Assembly: GCA_934359185.1 (NCBI GenBank)
Contig: CAKRLE010000005.1
Coordinates: forward strand, 1 to 64,000
Direction: 5' to 3'
DNA length: 64,000 bases
Source: an uncultured Lachnospira sp.
GTDB taxonomy: Bacteria; Bacillota; Clostridia; Lachnospirales; Lachnospiraceae
Shown: positions 1-9,195 of the stretch, one piece after another
Layout: the number at the start of each line of letters is the position of its first letter
Position numbering within the stretch: position 1 is the stretch's first letter
The notes under the pieces: generated by a model
The model's database searches: none
What the model saw: the letters and a program-made list of their open reading frames with translations, nothing else
Told to the model about the DNA's origin: nothing
Made by a program: the position numbers and the translations under genes

Positions 1-128
1 AGTTTTTGTTGTGTGTCGTTCTCGCCGACAGCTATGATAGAATAACACCTATTTTGCAAACTGTCAACACCTTTTTTAAAATTTTTTATTATTTTTTTGA
101 CACTATTGAATCAACCACTATATATAGT

Positions 129-160
129 AATAGATGCACTATGTGCATCTATTTGTTGTT
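129..160 (+). terminator. Terminator-like hairpin in the left gene-free region
   Basis: An 11-bp perfect stem (129-139 with 143-153) closes a 3-nt loop and is followed on the plus strand by a T-rich stretch, ATTTGTTGTT. It could end transcription coming from a plus-strand gene left of the window. The T tract is interrupted by G, so termination is an inference. Confidence 0.4.
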
Positions 161-175
161 CAGAATGTATGATAT

Positions 176-373
176 GATACCAGGGTCAAAAGGTCAGAAA
201 GCCGATGCAAGCTTGCTTGCAAAAGGTTTTTTGACCTCTTGACCCGCCAAAAACATGAGTAAGTAGCCATTTTTCAAAGAAAAATGAGCGGATTATGAAT
301 GTTTTTGAGGATTGCGAGAGTGCAAAGCACGTAGCAATCTGGTATCAAAGGGGTCAAAATACCTTTTGACTCC
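176..373. ncRNA. Candidate multi-branch structured element
   Basis: This block folds into nested and consecutive stems visible by eye. A closing stem pairs 176-183 with 339-346. Inside it are stem 183-196/232-245 (one mismatch, with a small GCAAGC/GCTTGC hairpin in its loop), stem 248-256/299-307 carrying an inner 268-275/279-286 hairpin, and stem 310-315/334-339 carrying 320-323/327-330. A last hairpin pairs 350-359 with 364-373. Motifs of the GGGTCAAAAGG type recur in both halves. It ends 34 bp from the stop codon of the minus-strand cvpA-like gene. No known RNA family was recognised. It may be a structured RNA or an intergenic repeat, and the transcribed strand is unknown. Confidence 0.45.
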
Positions 374-407
374 AACATCATGATATTCAATTATATATTT
401 TATACAA

Positions 408-1238
408 TTACCACCCAAGAATCGTTTTGGTAACAACATTTTTTTCATACAAAAATCTTAAAAACACATTATCTCCAATTAATGATAATGCATCCTGCGC
501 CCAGCCAAAATTACTAAGCGCTGTAATGCCTGTGAATACCAACCACACAATCACAAGTGCTTCTAATGCGCCAAATCCTAGTCCAGCCATTTTATTAGCC
601 TGTCTGATAAACGGCAGCGAGGCAACAACTCCAGTTGCCATAAGAACTATCTTTAATATTATATATACAACTGCAAAAACTGCTATGTATACAATTGAGT
701 TAATAGCCATATCCGCAAGTCTCGCAGCAAATATGGCTGCAAGCATGCTTTTAACACCTACTGTTTTCTCTGACAGTAATTCATTAATAGCATCTGATAA
801 AATTGATGACTTATATCCTTCCATAACAGATTTTGGAAGTTTCATTGCATCTGCTATAGCATTGACATATTCTGTCACCTGAGTCTCATACTCACTCAGA
901 TCATTTTTAGCAAAGCTTTCTATAACATTCTTAGCCTCACTATCTGTTATTCCCATATTATCTGAAACATAAGATATGCCTTTATCAAACGCTTCATCAT
1001 ATGCATCGTTATACATATCGCTTTTTATTATCATGTTATATACAGATGCCGTCATTTTGCTATGAACCTCTGTATTATTCTTAATAATAGTACATAATGC
1101 CGGCGTGACAAACATACACGCAATAATTGATATAAACATAGACGCAAGAGAAACCGCTATTCTGATAATCCCCTTACGATACCCTTGGATACATCCAATT
1201 ATAAATATAAAAGCAACCAATGCCAAAATCCAATTCAT
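408..1238 (-). CDS. CvpA family membrane protein
   Basis: The 276-residue product looks like a CvpA/colicin-V-production family inner-membrane protein. Two hydrophobic segments lie at about residues 3-20 and 25-50, with the charged GYRKGIIR turn typical of the family between them. A soluble middle part of about 110 residues follows, then two or three more hydrophobic segments around 165-250. The family's biochemical role is not established. It is the last gene of a minus-strand run with the DUF5711 and LysM genes, separated by only 15 bp from the former, so it probably belongs to one envelope-related operon. A Shine-Dalgarno site (AGAGGG) precedes the ATG. Confidence 0.75.
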   Translation of the reverse strand: MNWILALVAFIFIIGCIQGYRKGIIRIAVSLASMFISIIACMFVTPALCTIIKNNTEVHSKMTASVYNMIIKSDMYNDAYDEAFDKGISYVSDNMGITDSEAKNVIESFAKNDLSEYETQVTEYVNAIADAMKLPKSVMEGYKSSILSDAINELLSEKTVGVKSMLAAIFAARLADMAINSIVYIAVFAVVYIILKIVLMATGVVASLPFIRQANKMAGLGFGALEALVIVWLVFTGITALSNFGWAQDALSLIGDNVFLRFLYEKNVVTKTILGW

Positions 1239-1253
1239 AAGTACCCTCTTTCA

Positions 1254-2498
1254 TCATTTCAGCTTAATAAATTGTACATATTTGGAACTCACAAGGATAT
1301 AATCACCTCTTTTTCCCGTTGTAAGAAGGGCTGCTATAGGAAGCTCAGTATGTATTCTTGCCACTTCTTTCCCATTGAAATTGAGTAATATAAATACAGA
1401 TTCATTGTTCATCACAATTGTACGTCCATCAATTCTAATTCTGTCGCACTGCGTACTAAACGACACCTGGCACTCTTTTCCACCTGTCGAATTGTAAATT
1501 ACCATTTTATATATATCGCCTGAATCCTCATTTTTCTGCACAACGCCTATATACTCATTGCTGAACACAACTCTTTCAATCTCATTATCTACTGTTATCT
1601 CTTTGTATAATTTAGGATATTCTTTAATTTTGTATATGCTTATAACATTCTCTCCAATAGCAACAGCTGTCTTATCATCCATAAAAAACACATCGCCTAC
1701 AATAGTATCGCCATAATGATTAAATCCACCAACAATTCTTTCCGTCTCATTCTGCCCAACTTCTGAGAAATTGTAAAATACAACATTGGTCTTCATGCTC
1801 TCTCCGCTTACATACAGATATGACGCAATAAGCTTCGTTCCATCTTCTGACACGCTTATATCCAAAGGATACCCATCTCCTGCCAGCGATGTCTTAACAC
1901 TATAGATTTTCTGCCCCTGTGAATCATACAGATTAATGTAATTAGCCTCGTTGTCCTCAAGCACAGCTGCAACCAGCCCCTGTTTTGTTACTTCTATCTG
2001 CGTTATATTAAGAGAGGTATCAATACTTCCCATCATTCCAGCAGCATTGAACACATATATGCTGCTTCCATTTATATCACCGACTGCTACTGTCTCATTA
2101 CATATCTTAACCTGAGGTTTCTGCATAGAAAATGTCTTATCCCATACAGAATTACCTTTGGAATTATGATACGCTATACCATCATTACTATACCTAAGAT
2201 AGCCATCCCTGTATTCAAGGTATCTGGTTGTCTCTGAATCATCTCTACTCACTGCATTGCTGACACTGTAACCCGTATATGATATTGCATCAATCATATA
2301 AGATATAACCATCACTACTATAACAACAAGCACAACTGCAGAAATACCAAGCGCAAACATACGCTTTTTATGAGAACCCATCTTTTTCTCATAAGCATCT
2401 CTTATATCATCCTGTTCATCATTGCCTGAATTAAATCTTATTATATTATCGCTACCGTTATCTGAAAAACGTGATTTTCCCGAAATAATATCTGCCAT
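1254..2498 (-). CDS. DUF5711 family single-pass membrane protein
   Basis: The 414-residue protein has a charged cytoplasmic N-terminus of about 45 residues, one transmembrane helix (about 48-69) and a long extracytoplasmic part made of repeated short beta-strand-like units (for example SIYVFNAAG, YINLYDSQG and SVYIKEY-like turns), suggesting a beta-propeller. This matches the DUF5711 family common in Lachnospiraceae. Function is unknown. It lies between a LysM protein and a CvpA protein on the same strand with short gaps, suggesting a shared envelope role. The family assignment comes from overall architecture. Confidence 0.65.
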   Translation of the reverse strand: MADIISGKSRFSDNGSDNIIRFNSGNDEQDDIRDAYEKKMGSHKKRMFALGISAVVLVVIVVMVISYMIDAISYTGYSVSNAVSRDDSETTRYLEYRDGYLRYSNDGIAYHNSKGNSVWDKTFSMQKPQVKICNETVAVGDINGSSIYVFNAAGMMGSIDTSLNITQIEVTKQGLVAAVLEDNEANYINLYDSQGQKIYSVKTSLAGDGYPLDISVSEDGTKLIASYLYVSGESMKTNVVFYNFSEVGQNETERIVGGFNHYGDTIVGDVFFMDDKTAVAIGENVISIYKIKEYPKLYKEITVDNEIERVVFSNEYIGVVQKNEDSGDIYKMVIYNSTGGKECQVSFSTQCDRIRIDGRTIVMNNESVFILLNFNGKEVARIHTELPIAALLTTGKRGDYILVSSKYVQFIKLK

Positions 2499-2563
2499 CT
2501 ATAATCTCTTACCACCTTAAATGATTTGCACGTATTTTCATTATACAGTATTAAAATAAATAT

Positions 2564-3730
2564 TCAAGGCAGTTTTATTTCCTGACCAACATACAATTTA
2601 TTGGCATCAGTAAGATTATTAATATCTATTATCTGCGCTGCCTTTTCTGTAGAGCCATAATTCTTTTTAGCAATACCCAGTATTGTATCCCCCTTTTGAA
2701 CTATATATTTCTTATACTGTATATCTGATGAAGCCTGTACTGCGCTCTCCGTTTCTGTTGCAGAATTCTTAGCTGTAGTTTCCTGCTGATTCTGTGATGC
2801 CACCTGAGTTGCCTGAATAGTAGCTTTAGTTTCATATATAACATTAACTGGAACAACATCTTCCTGAACAGTCTGCTCCGTTTCTTTTGTATTAAGATTA
2901 GACACTTCCTTGACAATACTATTAATAGAACTGTCTATTCTCTTCATTTTTTCATAGCTTTTAACCAGATTAACGCCTGTAACAACCAAAACAGACGCCA
3001 TAAACGCACACGCCGCATATGATATAACCGAATTTCTTTTATGTCTTCTATCTTCTTCTTTTTCTCTCATTAATGTACGCATAGAACGTACAACTCTCTC
3101 TGAATCTGGTTTTTCAACCAATTTATGCCTGTTTTTGTCAAGCATATATTCCTGCATTTCATAATTTCTTTCATAAAAGCACACATACCCTCTCTGTTTT
3201 TTTATGTCGCCATCCTCATACAGATAAAAATTCTCTTCTTTTTCTTCAATATCTATAAGGTACATCGTTTTATCTTTGCCCACAAAATTATCAAGATGTA
3301 TTTTTTTCATTCTATTGATAGATTCTGCTGTTATTCTTGGCAATGCAGCAAACCACCCCACTATTGATAAGTCAGGAAAATATTTTTCTATCTCTCCATA
3401 TATCTGACTCCATACCGCTTCGCCAAAACATATTTCCCCCATATTGTCATCAGGGTTCTTTGCTTTAATAACCCCCTTTATAAATATACACATCTTCCCA
3501 TCCATATTAGACACTTCACCAAGCAGAACCCCAGCAGCTTCTGTATCCTGCGCCTGATACGCTACCGAATTAATATATGTAAACGCATAATCCTCTATAT
3601 ATATTCTTTTTCCAGCGCCAACATCCCCTACTTGTTTTATATTTTTAGGAAGTTCCTTTTCTACTGTATTTTTTGTTTTTGCAGATTTTACCACTCCGTT
3701 TTCTTTTCCATTGCATATAATCTCTATCAT
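2564..3730 (-). CDS. Degenerate MPN/JAMM-like domain protein with C-terminal LysM
   Basis: The 388-residue protein has three parts. Residues about 45-195 resemble an MPN (JAB/JAMM) fold: GVLLGEV, then IVGWFAALP where active metalloproteases have a His-x-His-Pro motif. The metal-binding histidines are absent, so it is probably catalytically dead. A transmembrane helix follows at about 235-257, then a Thr/Gln/Glu-rich linker. The last 45 residues or so are a LysM peptidoglycan-binding domain (YIVQKGDTILGIAKKNYG). The domain order implies a cytoplasmic MPN-like part tethered to the wall. The ATG at 3728-3730 is preferred because GGAG lies 8 nt upstream, whereas an in-frame GTG sits almost on that site. 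Confidence 0.65.
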   Translation of the reverse strand: MIEIICNGKENGVVKSAKTKNTVEKELPKNIKQVGDVGAGKRIYIEDYAFTYINSVAYQAQDTEAAGVLLGEVSNMDGKMCIFIKGVIKAKNPDDNMGEICFGEAVWSQIYGEIEKYFPDLSIVGWFAALPRITAESINRMKKIHLDNFVGKDKTMYLIDIEEKEENFYLYEDGDIKKQRGYVCFYERNYEMQEYMLDKNRHKLVEKPDSERVVRSMRTLMREKEEDRRHKRNSVISYAACAFMASVLVVTGVNLVKSYEKMKRIDSSINSIVKEVSNLNTKETEQTVQEDVVPVNVIYETKATIQATQVASQNQQETTAKNSATETESAVQASSDIQYKKYIVQKGDTILGIAKKNYGSTEKAAQIIDINNLTDANKLYVGQEIKLP

Positions 3731-3939
3731 TCTTTTCACTCCATTTCCTTATTGCAATGCCTGTCCATGTACAGATATTAACACCTGCAATCCAAAAAAC
3801 TTATCACAATTTGTCAATAAAATAAAATAATAATTGACTATATCTTTGAATAATTTAACTATAGCCATCATATAAATTATGTAAATACCCATGCTTGTCC
3901 AATAATTGTATTTCAAAAATAAAAATGGAGACTATAACA

Positions 3940-4467
3940 ATGACTTTTTATTACAATTCCGAATGTGATAACATCCACATATTGTTGGGAGAACAGTTAA
4001 GCAAACTCCTCACTGTGTCAAATGCCTATGATAAAGAAATTGTAATTATGTGTATCGGAAGTGATCGATCTACAGGCGACAGTCTTGGTCCAATTATCGG
4101 TTATCATCTTCTTGATTATAATCTGAAAAATGTTTATATATACGGCGATATATATAACCCAATAAACGCCACCAATCTCGGATGTTCTATTAATTATATA
4201 AATGAAGTCCACAACAATCCATTTATCATTGCAATAGATGCATGTCTGGGACAGACTGAACATATAGGTTATATAACCCTTGCACAAGGTCCTCTTTCGC
4301 CCGGAACGGGAATAAAAAACGAGCTGCCTGAAGTCGGAGATCTGCATATTACCGGAATCGTTAATGCTTTCGGTAATGGCAGCCACCTGCTCCATTCAAC
4401 TCGTCTGTGTACTGTAGTAACACTAGCAAAAGCTATCGAAAACAGCATACGCTGGACTTTCAGATAA
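3940..4467 (+). CDS. yyaC: YyaC-type putative spore protease (DUF1256)
   Basis: The product contains the DUF1256/YyaC hallmarks CIGSDRSTGDSLGP near the N-terminus, AIDACLG in the middle and GDLHITGIVN toward the end. YyaC proteins are related in fold to hydrogenase-maturation proteases and to the germination protease GPR, and are tied to sporulation; their substrate is unclear. The start at 3940 is supported by GGAG 9 nt upstream. An upstream in-frame ATG at 3925 lacks a good site. It is a lone plus-strand gene between minus-strand operons, so it probably has its own promoter in the 200-bp gap at 3731-3939. Confidence 0.8.
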   Translation: MTFYYNSECDNIHILLGEQLSKLLTVSNAYDKEIVIMCIGSDRSTGDSLGPIIGYHLLDYNLKNVYIYGDIYNPINATNLGCSINYINEVHNNPFIIAIDACLGQTEHIGYITLAQGPLSPGTGIKNELPEVGDLHITGIVNAFGNGSHLLHSTRLCTVVTLAKAIENSIRWTFR

Positions 4468-4495
4468 AATGCTGGTGTTTTTCATCTTATTATGT

Positions 4496-5587
4496 TTAGT
4501 TTTTAGATTTATACTTAGCAATAGCCTGCGAAATTGTCAATGTAGGATCTTCTCTCATAAAGTCCGACAAATCTACAAGCCTGTCCACATTGGTAAACTC
4601 CCTGCCAAGATAAGCTTCATAATTAGAAGATATATATGCCCTCTGCTCTTTAATAAGAGAATCAAGCTTTTCACGCTCATTCTCATATTCATTGAGCTGA
4701 TTCGTCATATTAGTAAGATTTTCCTGATTTCTGCCCTGGACTTCAGCAATTATATCTGCCTTTGTCGTTGCATTAAACTGTTCAATCGCCTTAGCTTTCG
4801 CCTCTTCAATATTACGGATGCCATCATTAATCTCATTGATTTTATAATCAAAATCTGACAATCCATACATATCTTCATTTTTATCTTTGCGTATAGATTT
4901 CTCTATACGCTTCATCTTTTTCTGATTAGTAACAATGTCATATTTAACACGTCTTGCCTTAGCTATTGTATCGCCATGCGGCACAACTGTCTTATCATAT
5001 ACAACCTTAACAACCGTCAATTCTATAGTTATAACAGTAAAGTAGTATACAAGTATAACCCATGTAGGAATCATTGGCAGTTTATATAACACAAACGGTA
5101 TCACAGCATACAACACAATGATAGATAAAAGATATATGAGCACATCTCCTACACCCTGTGTCTGAAACAAAGCATAATAAATCCGTTTTGTGCAGTACTT
5201 TGGAATACCTTCTTCCTTGAATGCCGATTTTATCTGCGAATAAAGTTCACGATTAGCTTCTTTTAAATCAGCCGTTTCATTAGCAATTCTTTCATTAACT
5301 CCTGCATGCTTTGCTTTGTCACGTTTCCCTTGTATCTCTTTGAGCTTTATCTTCTCCTCTGAAATAGATTGTTCAAAACCTTTGCTGACTGAATCAATTC
5401 CCTCTTTAATTTTACTATCTATCTCGTCAGCAATACTCTTTTGGGTTAACTCTATATTTTTATTAAGCTCCTTCAGTGTGTCATTCAGCTTTTCAAGTTC
5501 TTCCTTCTTAACCTTATGCTCACTCAAATCATTCACAATCTGGTCAAGCACATTAAGGTCTCCATTCAAAACATTCTGACCTGCCAT
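4496..5587 (-). CDS. Coiled-coil protein with two central transmembrane helices
   Basis: No family was recognised. The 363-residue protein starts with a long heptad-rich, Lys/Glu-rich coiled coil (about residues 15-125). Two hydrophobic helices follow at about 150-170 and 176-196, then a second coiled coil (about 210-325) and a polar tail. This arrangement suggests a membrane hairpin with both coiled-coil ends in the cytoplasm, possibly a scaffold. It begins 21 bp after the aconitase stop on the same strand, so the two are probably co-transcribed. The ATG at 5585-5587 has GGAGG 7 nt upstream; the adjacent GTG is less well spaced. Confidence 0.55.
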   Translation of the reverse strand: MAGQNVLNGDLNVLDQIVNDLSEHKVKKEELEKLNDTLKELNKNIELTQKSIADEIDSKIKEGIDSVSKGFEQSISEEKIKLKEIQGKRDKAKHAGVNERIANETADLKEANRELYSQIKSAFKEEGIPKYCTKRIYYALFQTQGVGDVLIYLLSIIVLYAVIPFVLYKLPMIPTWVILVYYFTVITIELTVVKVVYDKTVVPHGDTIAKARRVKYDIVTNQKKMKRIEKSIRKDKNEDMYGLSDFDYKINEINDGIRNIEEAKAKAIEQFNATTKADIIAEVQGRNQENLTNMTNQLNEYENEREKLDSLIKEQRAYISSNYEAYLGREFTNVDRLVDLSDFMREDPTLTISQAIAKYKSKN

Positions 5588-5608
5588 CACAATTCCTCCA
5601 TATATCTA

Positions 5609-7894
5609 TTAGTTATTTCTGTAGAAATTGATAAGACATCCATCAAGAATAATCTGGCGCTCATCGTCTGTAAGTTCGTCCATCTTAAGTTCAAATTCTT
5701 TCATGTCTTTATTAACAACATATGCCTTGAAATTATATACTTTATCAGTAATTGCCTGCTTAATTCCAGGGATAAAGATATAATCTCCATTAGCAAATGG
5801 AAGGTCACCCTTATCAATAAGGAATGGAAGCATACCCCAGTTAATAAGATTAGAACGATATCTCTTAGTCGCATACTCATTAGCTATATTAGCCCATCCG
5901 CCAAGAACCTTCTGACATGAAGCTGCCTGCTCACGAGCAGAGCCATCGCCTGGCTTAACTGCAAATATAGTACTACCAACGCCAACATTTTCTTTGTGTA
6001 CATCGTATGTCTCTTTAATCTTATGCATAATCTCCCTGAGTTCTGGAAGAGCTTCTCCCATGCACTGTCCAGCTTCTCTTGCTTTCTCAGCCTTCTGTAC
6101 TTCCTTAGCCTTGCCTACATATGCAGGATCTTTTCTTGAAAGTGCAAACTCAGCAAGTCCAAGAGGGTTAGAACGATATGAAGATGTCTCACCTGATGGT
6201 ATAAGCTCATCTGTAGTTGTTACAGGATCATGTATCTCTGAAACAACCTTTATTATAAGATTCTCTGGAAGTTCAACCATTGCTGGCCAATCCTTAATAT
6301 TAGGTCCAAACTGGATTTCCTGATCTGGATCTGCTACTCCCTTGCTGTCAAATACTCTGTTAGCATATATTGTCTTATCAAAATGATATGCTGGACCTGT
6401 AAATTCAACATCCACATCTGTTGCTGCTGTAAGGAATCCCTTATTAGCCGCTGTCGCTGCAATTGAACGTGCATCCATAAGCGCAACAGAAGATATCTGA
6501 CCCTGCTGAAGCTTGGAACCTTCTCTGTTAGGGAAATTCCTTGTTGAGTGTCTTATTGAGAATGCATTATTAGCAGGTGTATCACCAGCACCAAAACATG
6601 GACCACAGAATGCTGTCTTTACAATGGCGCCTGTCTCAAGAAGCTCTGCAAGTCTGCCATTTCTAGCAAGCTCCATATATATAGGTGTACTTGCAGGATA
6701 TACACTGAGCGTAAATTCATCTGCACCTATTGAACGACCCTTTAATATATCTGCTGCTGCGCAGATATTCTCAAATCCTCCACCTGCACAACCAGCTATA
6801 ATACCCTGGTCAACATAAAGTTTTCCATCTCTTATCTTATTAGTAAGCTTATAATCAACTGCTCCGTCAAGACTTACCAAAGCCTTCTTCTCTACATCTC
6901 TTAAGATATCCTCAAGATTAGCATTAACCTCTTCAATTGTATATGTGTTACTTGGATGGAATGGCATTGCAATCATAGGCTTAATCTGGCTGAGATCTAC
7001 ATATACAACTCCATCATAGTATGCAACTTTTCCAGGCTTTAATTCTTTATAGCTTTCTGATCTTCCATGAATATCATAGAATTCCTTAATCTTATCATCT
7101 GTCTGCCATATTGATGAAAGACACGTTGTCTCTGTCGTCATAACATCAATACCAATTCTGAAATCTGCACTCAGATTAGCAACACCCGGACCAACAAATT
7201 CCATTACTTTATTCTTAACAAAACCATTACCAAAGACCGCTCCGATTATTGCAAGAGCCACATCCTGTGGTCCCACTCCCTTAGCCGGTTCACCTGTAAG
7301 ATAGATTGCCACTACGCCAGGCATATTAATATCATAAGTCTTATTAAGAAGCTGCTTAACAAGCTCTGGTCCACCTTCTCCCATAGCCATTGTACCAAGC
7401 GCACCATATCTTGTATGGCTGTCAGAACCAAGAATCATTTTACCACCTTCGGCAAGCATTTCTCTTGCATACTGATGAATAACAGCCTGATGAGGTGGTA
7501 CATATACTCCACCATATTTCTTGGCACATGTAAGGCCAAACATATGGTCATCCTCATTAATTGTTCCTCCTACGGCACATAAACTGTTATGGCAGTTCGT
7601 AAGTACGTATGGTATAGGGAACTTCTCAAGCCCTGATGCTCTTGCAGTCTGTATAATACCTACAAATGTAATATCATGCGAAGTCATCTTATCAAATTTA
7701 ATCTTAAGCTTGTCCATATTGCCAGATGTATTATGACTTTCAAGAATACTATATGCAATAGTATTCTTTGCTGCTTCTTCCTTTGATGGTGCAACACCTG
7801 TCTTTGCTGATAACTCTCCTGCGTTAGCAGCTTCTTCTTCAATAACAACGCTGCCATCTACAAGATAAGCACCGCCTTTACTTAATTTGATCAT
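5609..7894 (-). CDS. Aconitase family hydratase (putative aconitate hydratase)
   Basis: The 761-residue protein has the aconitase superfamily layout. SDSHT is at 157-161, the three presumed 4Fe-4S ligands are Cys369 (GIIAGCAGG) and Cys430/Cys433 (CGPC), and the substrate-binding RNFPNR motif follows at about 452. The usual SCTN motif is replaced by GCAGG, as I recall for YbhJ-like hydratases, so true citrate/isocitrate specificity is inferred. A swivel domain follows (about 600-761). A citrate synthase gene at 29064-30449 supports a role in the oxidative arm toward 2-oxoglutarate. GGGAGG precedes the ATG. It lies 27 bp downstream of the HIT gene. Confidence 0.8.
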   Translation of the reverse strand: MIKLSKGGAYLVDGSVVIEEEAANAGELSAKTGVAPSKEEAAKNTIAYSILESHNTSGNMDKLKIKFDKMTSHDITFVGIIQTARASGLEKFPIPYVLTNCHNSLCAVGGTINEDDHMFGLTCAKKYGGVYVPPHQAVIHQYAREMLAEGGKMILGSDSHTRYGALGTMAMGEGGPELVKQLLNKTYDINMPGVVAIYLTGEPAKGVGPQDVALAIIGAVFGNGFVKNKVMEFVGPGVANLSADFRIGIDVMTTETTCLSSIWQTDDKIKEFYDIHGRSESYKELKPGKVAYYDGVVYVDLSQIKPMIAMPFHPSNTYTIEEVNANLEDILRDVEKKALVSLDGAVDYKLTNKIRDGKLYVDQGIIAGCAGGGFENICAAADILKGRSIGADEFTLSVYPASTPIYMELARNGRLAELLETGAIVKTAFCGPCFGAGDTPANNAFSIRHSTRNFPNREGSKLQQGQISSVALMDARSIAATAANKGFLTAATDVDVEFTGPAYHFDKTIYANRVFDSKGVADPDQEIQFGPNIKDWPAMVELPENLIIKVVSEIHDPVTTTDELIPSGETSSYRSNPLGLAEFALSRKDPAYVGKAKEVQKAEKAREAGQCMGEALPELREIMHKIKETYDVHKENVGVGSTIFAVKPGDGSAREQAASCQKVLGGWANIANEYATKRYRSNLINWGMLPFLIDKGDLPFANGDYIFIPGIKQAITDKVYNFKAYVVNKDMKEFELKMDELTDDERQIILDGCLINFYRNN

Positions 7895-7921
7895 AAATCC
7901 TCCCGTTTAACTCTGATAATT

Positions 7922-8341
7922 TTATTTTAATTTAGGCTCAACCAGCGCCTTGACCTCATTAACAACAGTTTCGTCAGCCTCACCCGGTTTCCATCCAACA
8001 TTAACTGTATCATTTTTATATCGTGGAATAACATGCATATGGAAATGAAATACAGTCTGACCTGCAATTTCCCCATTATTCTGCACGATATTTAGTCCCT
8101 CAAGCCCCAATCCTTCCTTGAGTGCGCCTGATACTTTAACCGCCGTCTGAAAAATATGTGCCGCCGTATCATCATCAAGAGAATACACATTGTCAAAATG
8201 TTGTTTTGGAATAATAAGGACATGTCCTTTTGATGCTGGGCTGGCATCGAATATAACCTTTAATTCATCATCCTCATAAAGAGAATTAGTTGGAATTATT
8301 CCGTTAGCCAGCTTGCAGAATATGCAATCGTCTTTTAACAT
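7922..8341 (-). CDS. HIT family nucleotide-binding protein
   Basis: This 139-residue protein carries the histidine-triad motif HFHMHVIP near residue 110, the ILIIPKQHFDNV-type strand, and an N-terminal CIFCKLANG segment typical of Hit/HinT-like phosphoramidases and nucleotide hydrolases. The start is the ATG at 8339-8341, 5 nt after GGAGG; a TTG four codons upstream lies inside that site. It is the first gene of a probable operon with the aconitase-type hydratase and the coiled-coil membrane protein. Its natural substrate cannot be told from sequence. Confidence 0.9.
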   Translation of the reverse strand: MLKDDCIFCKLANGIIPTNSLYEDDELKVIFDASPASKGHVLIIPKQHFDNVYSLDDDTAAHIFQTAVKVSGALKEGLGLEGLNIVQNNGEIAGQTVFHFHMHVIPRYKNDTVNVGWKPGEADETVVNEVKALVEPKLK

Positions 8342-8499
8342 ACTAACCTCCAAGCTTAATTGTAATATTTTGTAATTATTTGTCTAAAAACTAGTATTTA
8401 CACTTGCAGACAGCAAGTATATACTTTTCATATAATAGCCTAAATAAAACGTATTATCAACAATATATCATCAATATTTGAAAGGATTTTAAAATACTA

Positions 8500-9195
8500 A
8501 TGCCAGAATCAATCCATATATCACTAAAAGAAGACTACAAAAGCCATTACCAGGATCTAAGCAAGGCTTCACATGAAATAATGAACTATGCAGCAACTAT
8601 CGGAAGCACCTATCAGTACATTGACGCTAAATATCCAGAAACACACGAATTTAAATTCTGGGGAAATCTTGGTATATCAATCTCTCAGCTATGCAGCTTT
8701 ATGAAACAGTCCTCCATATGCAGATACTGCCACTTTCCACACAAAGACACTGTTAATATTGACGCTATTATGAAATTGGTATATAAAACTCTTGAAGAAT
8801 GTTCTTATACAGACATAACAAGCCATATCAAACTGTCAGTAACTAATCTTCAATTATCCATATATGGAGATCCCGACCATATAGCCGCTGCCATATATCA
8901 GCTTATAGTTAACGCTTATGAAGCTAATGATGATACATTTTCAAAAGATATTGATGTATCTTTTTCGTCTGATGGCGGTTATCTGACAATATCTGTCTCA
9001 AACCACGGCATGATCTGTGGCAATTATTCATATGAGCAACTTGCACAGGCATTCTTTACCACTAAAAGCAACCACGCAGGATGTGGATTATACATCGCCA
9101 ATATTGTCTGCGATCGTCATGGCGGCTATCTTTCAATCGGATGTTGCAACAACATCACAACTGTATCACTTGTTTTAGCCATGAAAAGCGAATAA
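8500..9195 (+). CDS. Orphan soluble histidine-kinase-like ATPase protein
   Basis: The 231-residue protein has no membrane segment or sensor domain. His25 in SHEIMNY resembles a kinase H-box, and an HATPase_c domain follows: N-box around Asn138 (LIVNAYEAND), a degenerate G1 position (SNHGMI at about 167, lacking the DxGxG aspartate) and a G2 box TTKSNHAGCGLYIA (187-200). Cysteines are frequent, including CRYCHFPH at 74-81. No response regulator is adjacent. It could be a phosphotransfer protein of the Spo0B or anti-sigma kinase type. Its 3' end overlaps the convergent flavodoxin-SCP2 gene by 21 bp. Confidence 0.6.
   Translation: MPESIHISLKEDYKSHYQDLSKASHEIMNYAATIGSTYQYIDAKYPETHEFKFWGNLGISISQLCSFMKQSSICRYCHFPHKDTVNIDAIMKLVYKTLEECSYTDITSHIKLSVTNLQLSIYGDPDHIAAAIYQLIVNAYEANDDTFSKDIDVSFSSDGGYLTISVSNHGMICGNYSYEQLAQAFFTTKSNHAGCGLYIANIVCDRHGGYLSIGCCNNITTVSLVLAMKSE

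Noticed and set aside
6..242. A 78-codon plus-strand frame in the left intergenic region
   Set aside because: It runs through hairpins and poly-T stretches, has no ribosome site and no recognisable protein features.
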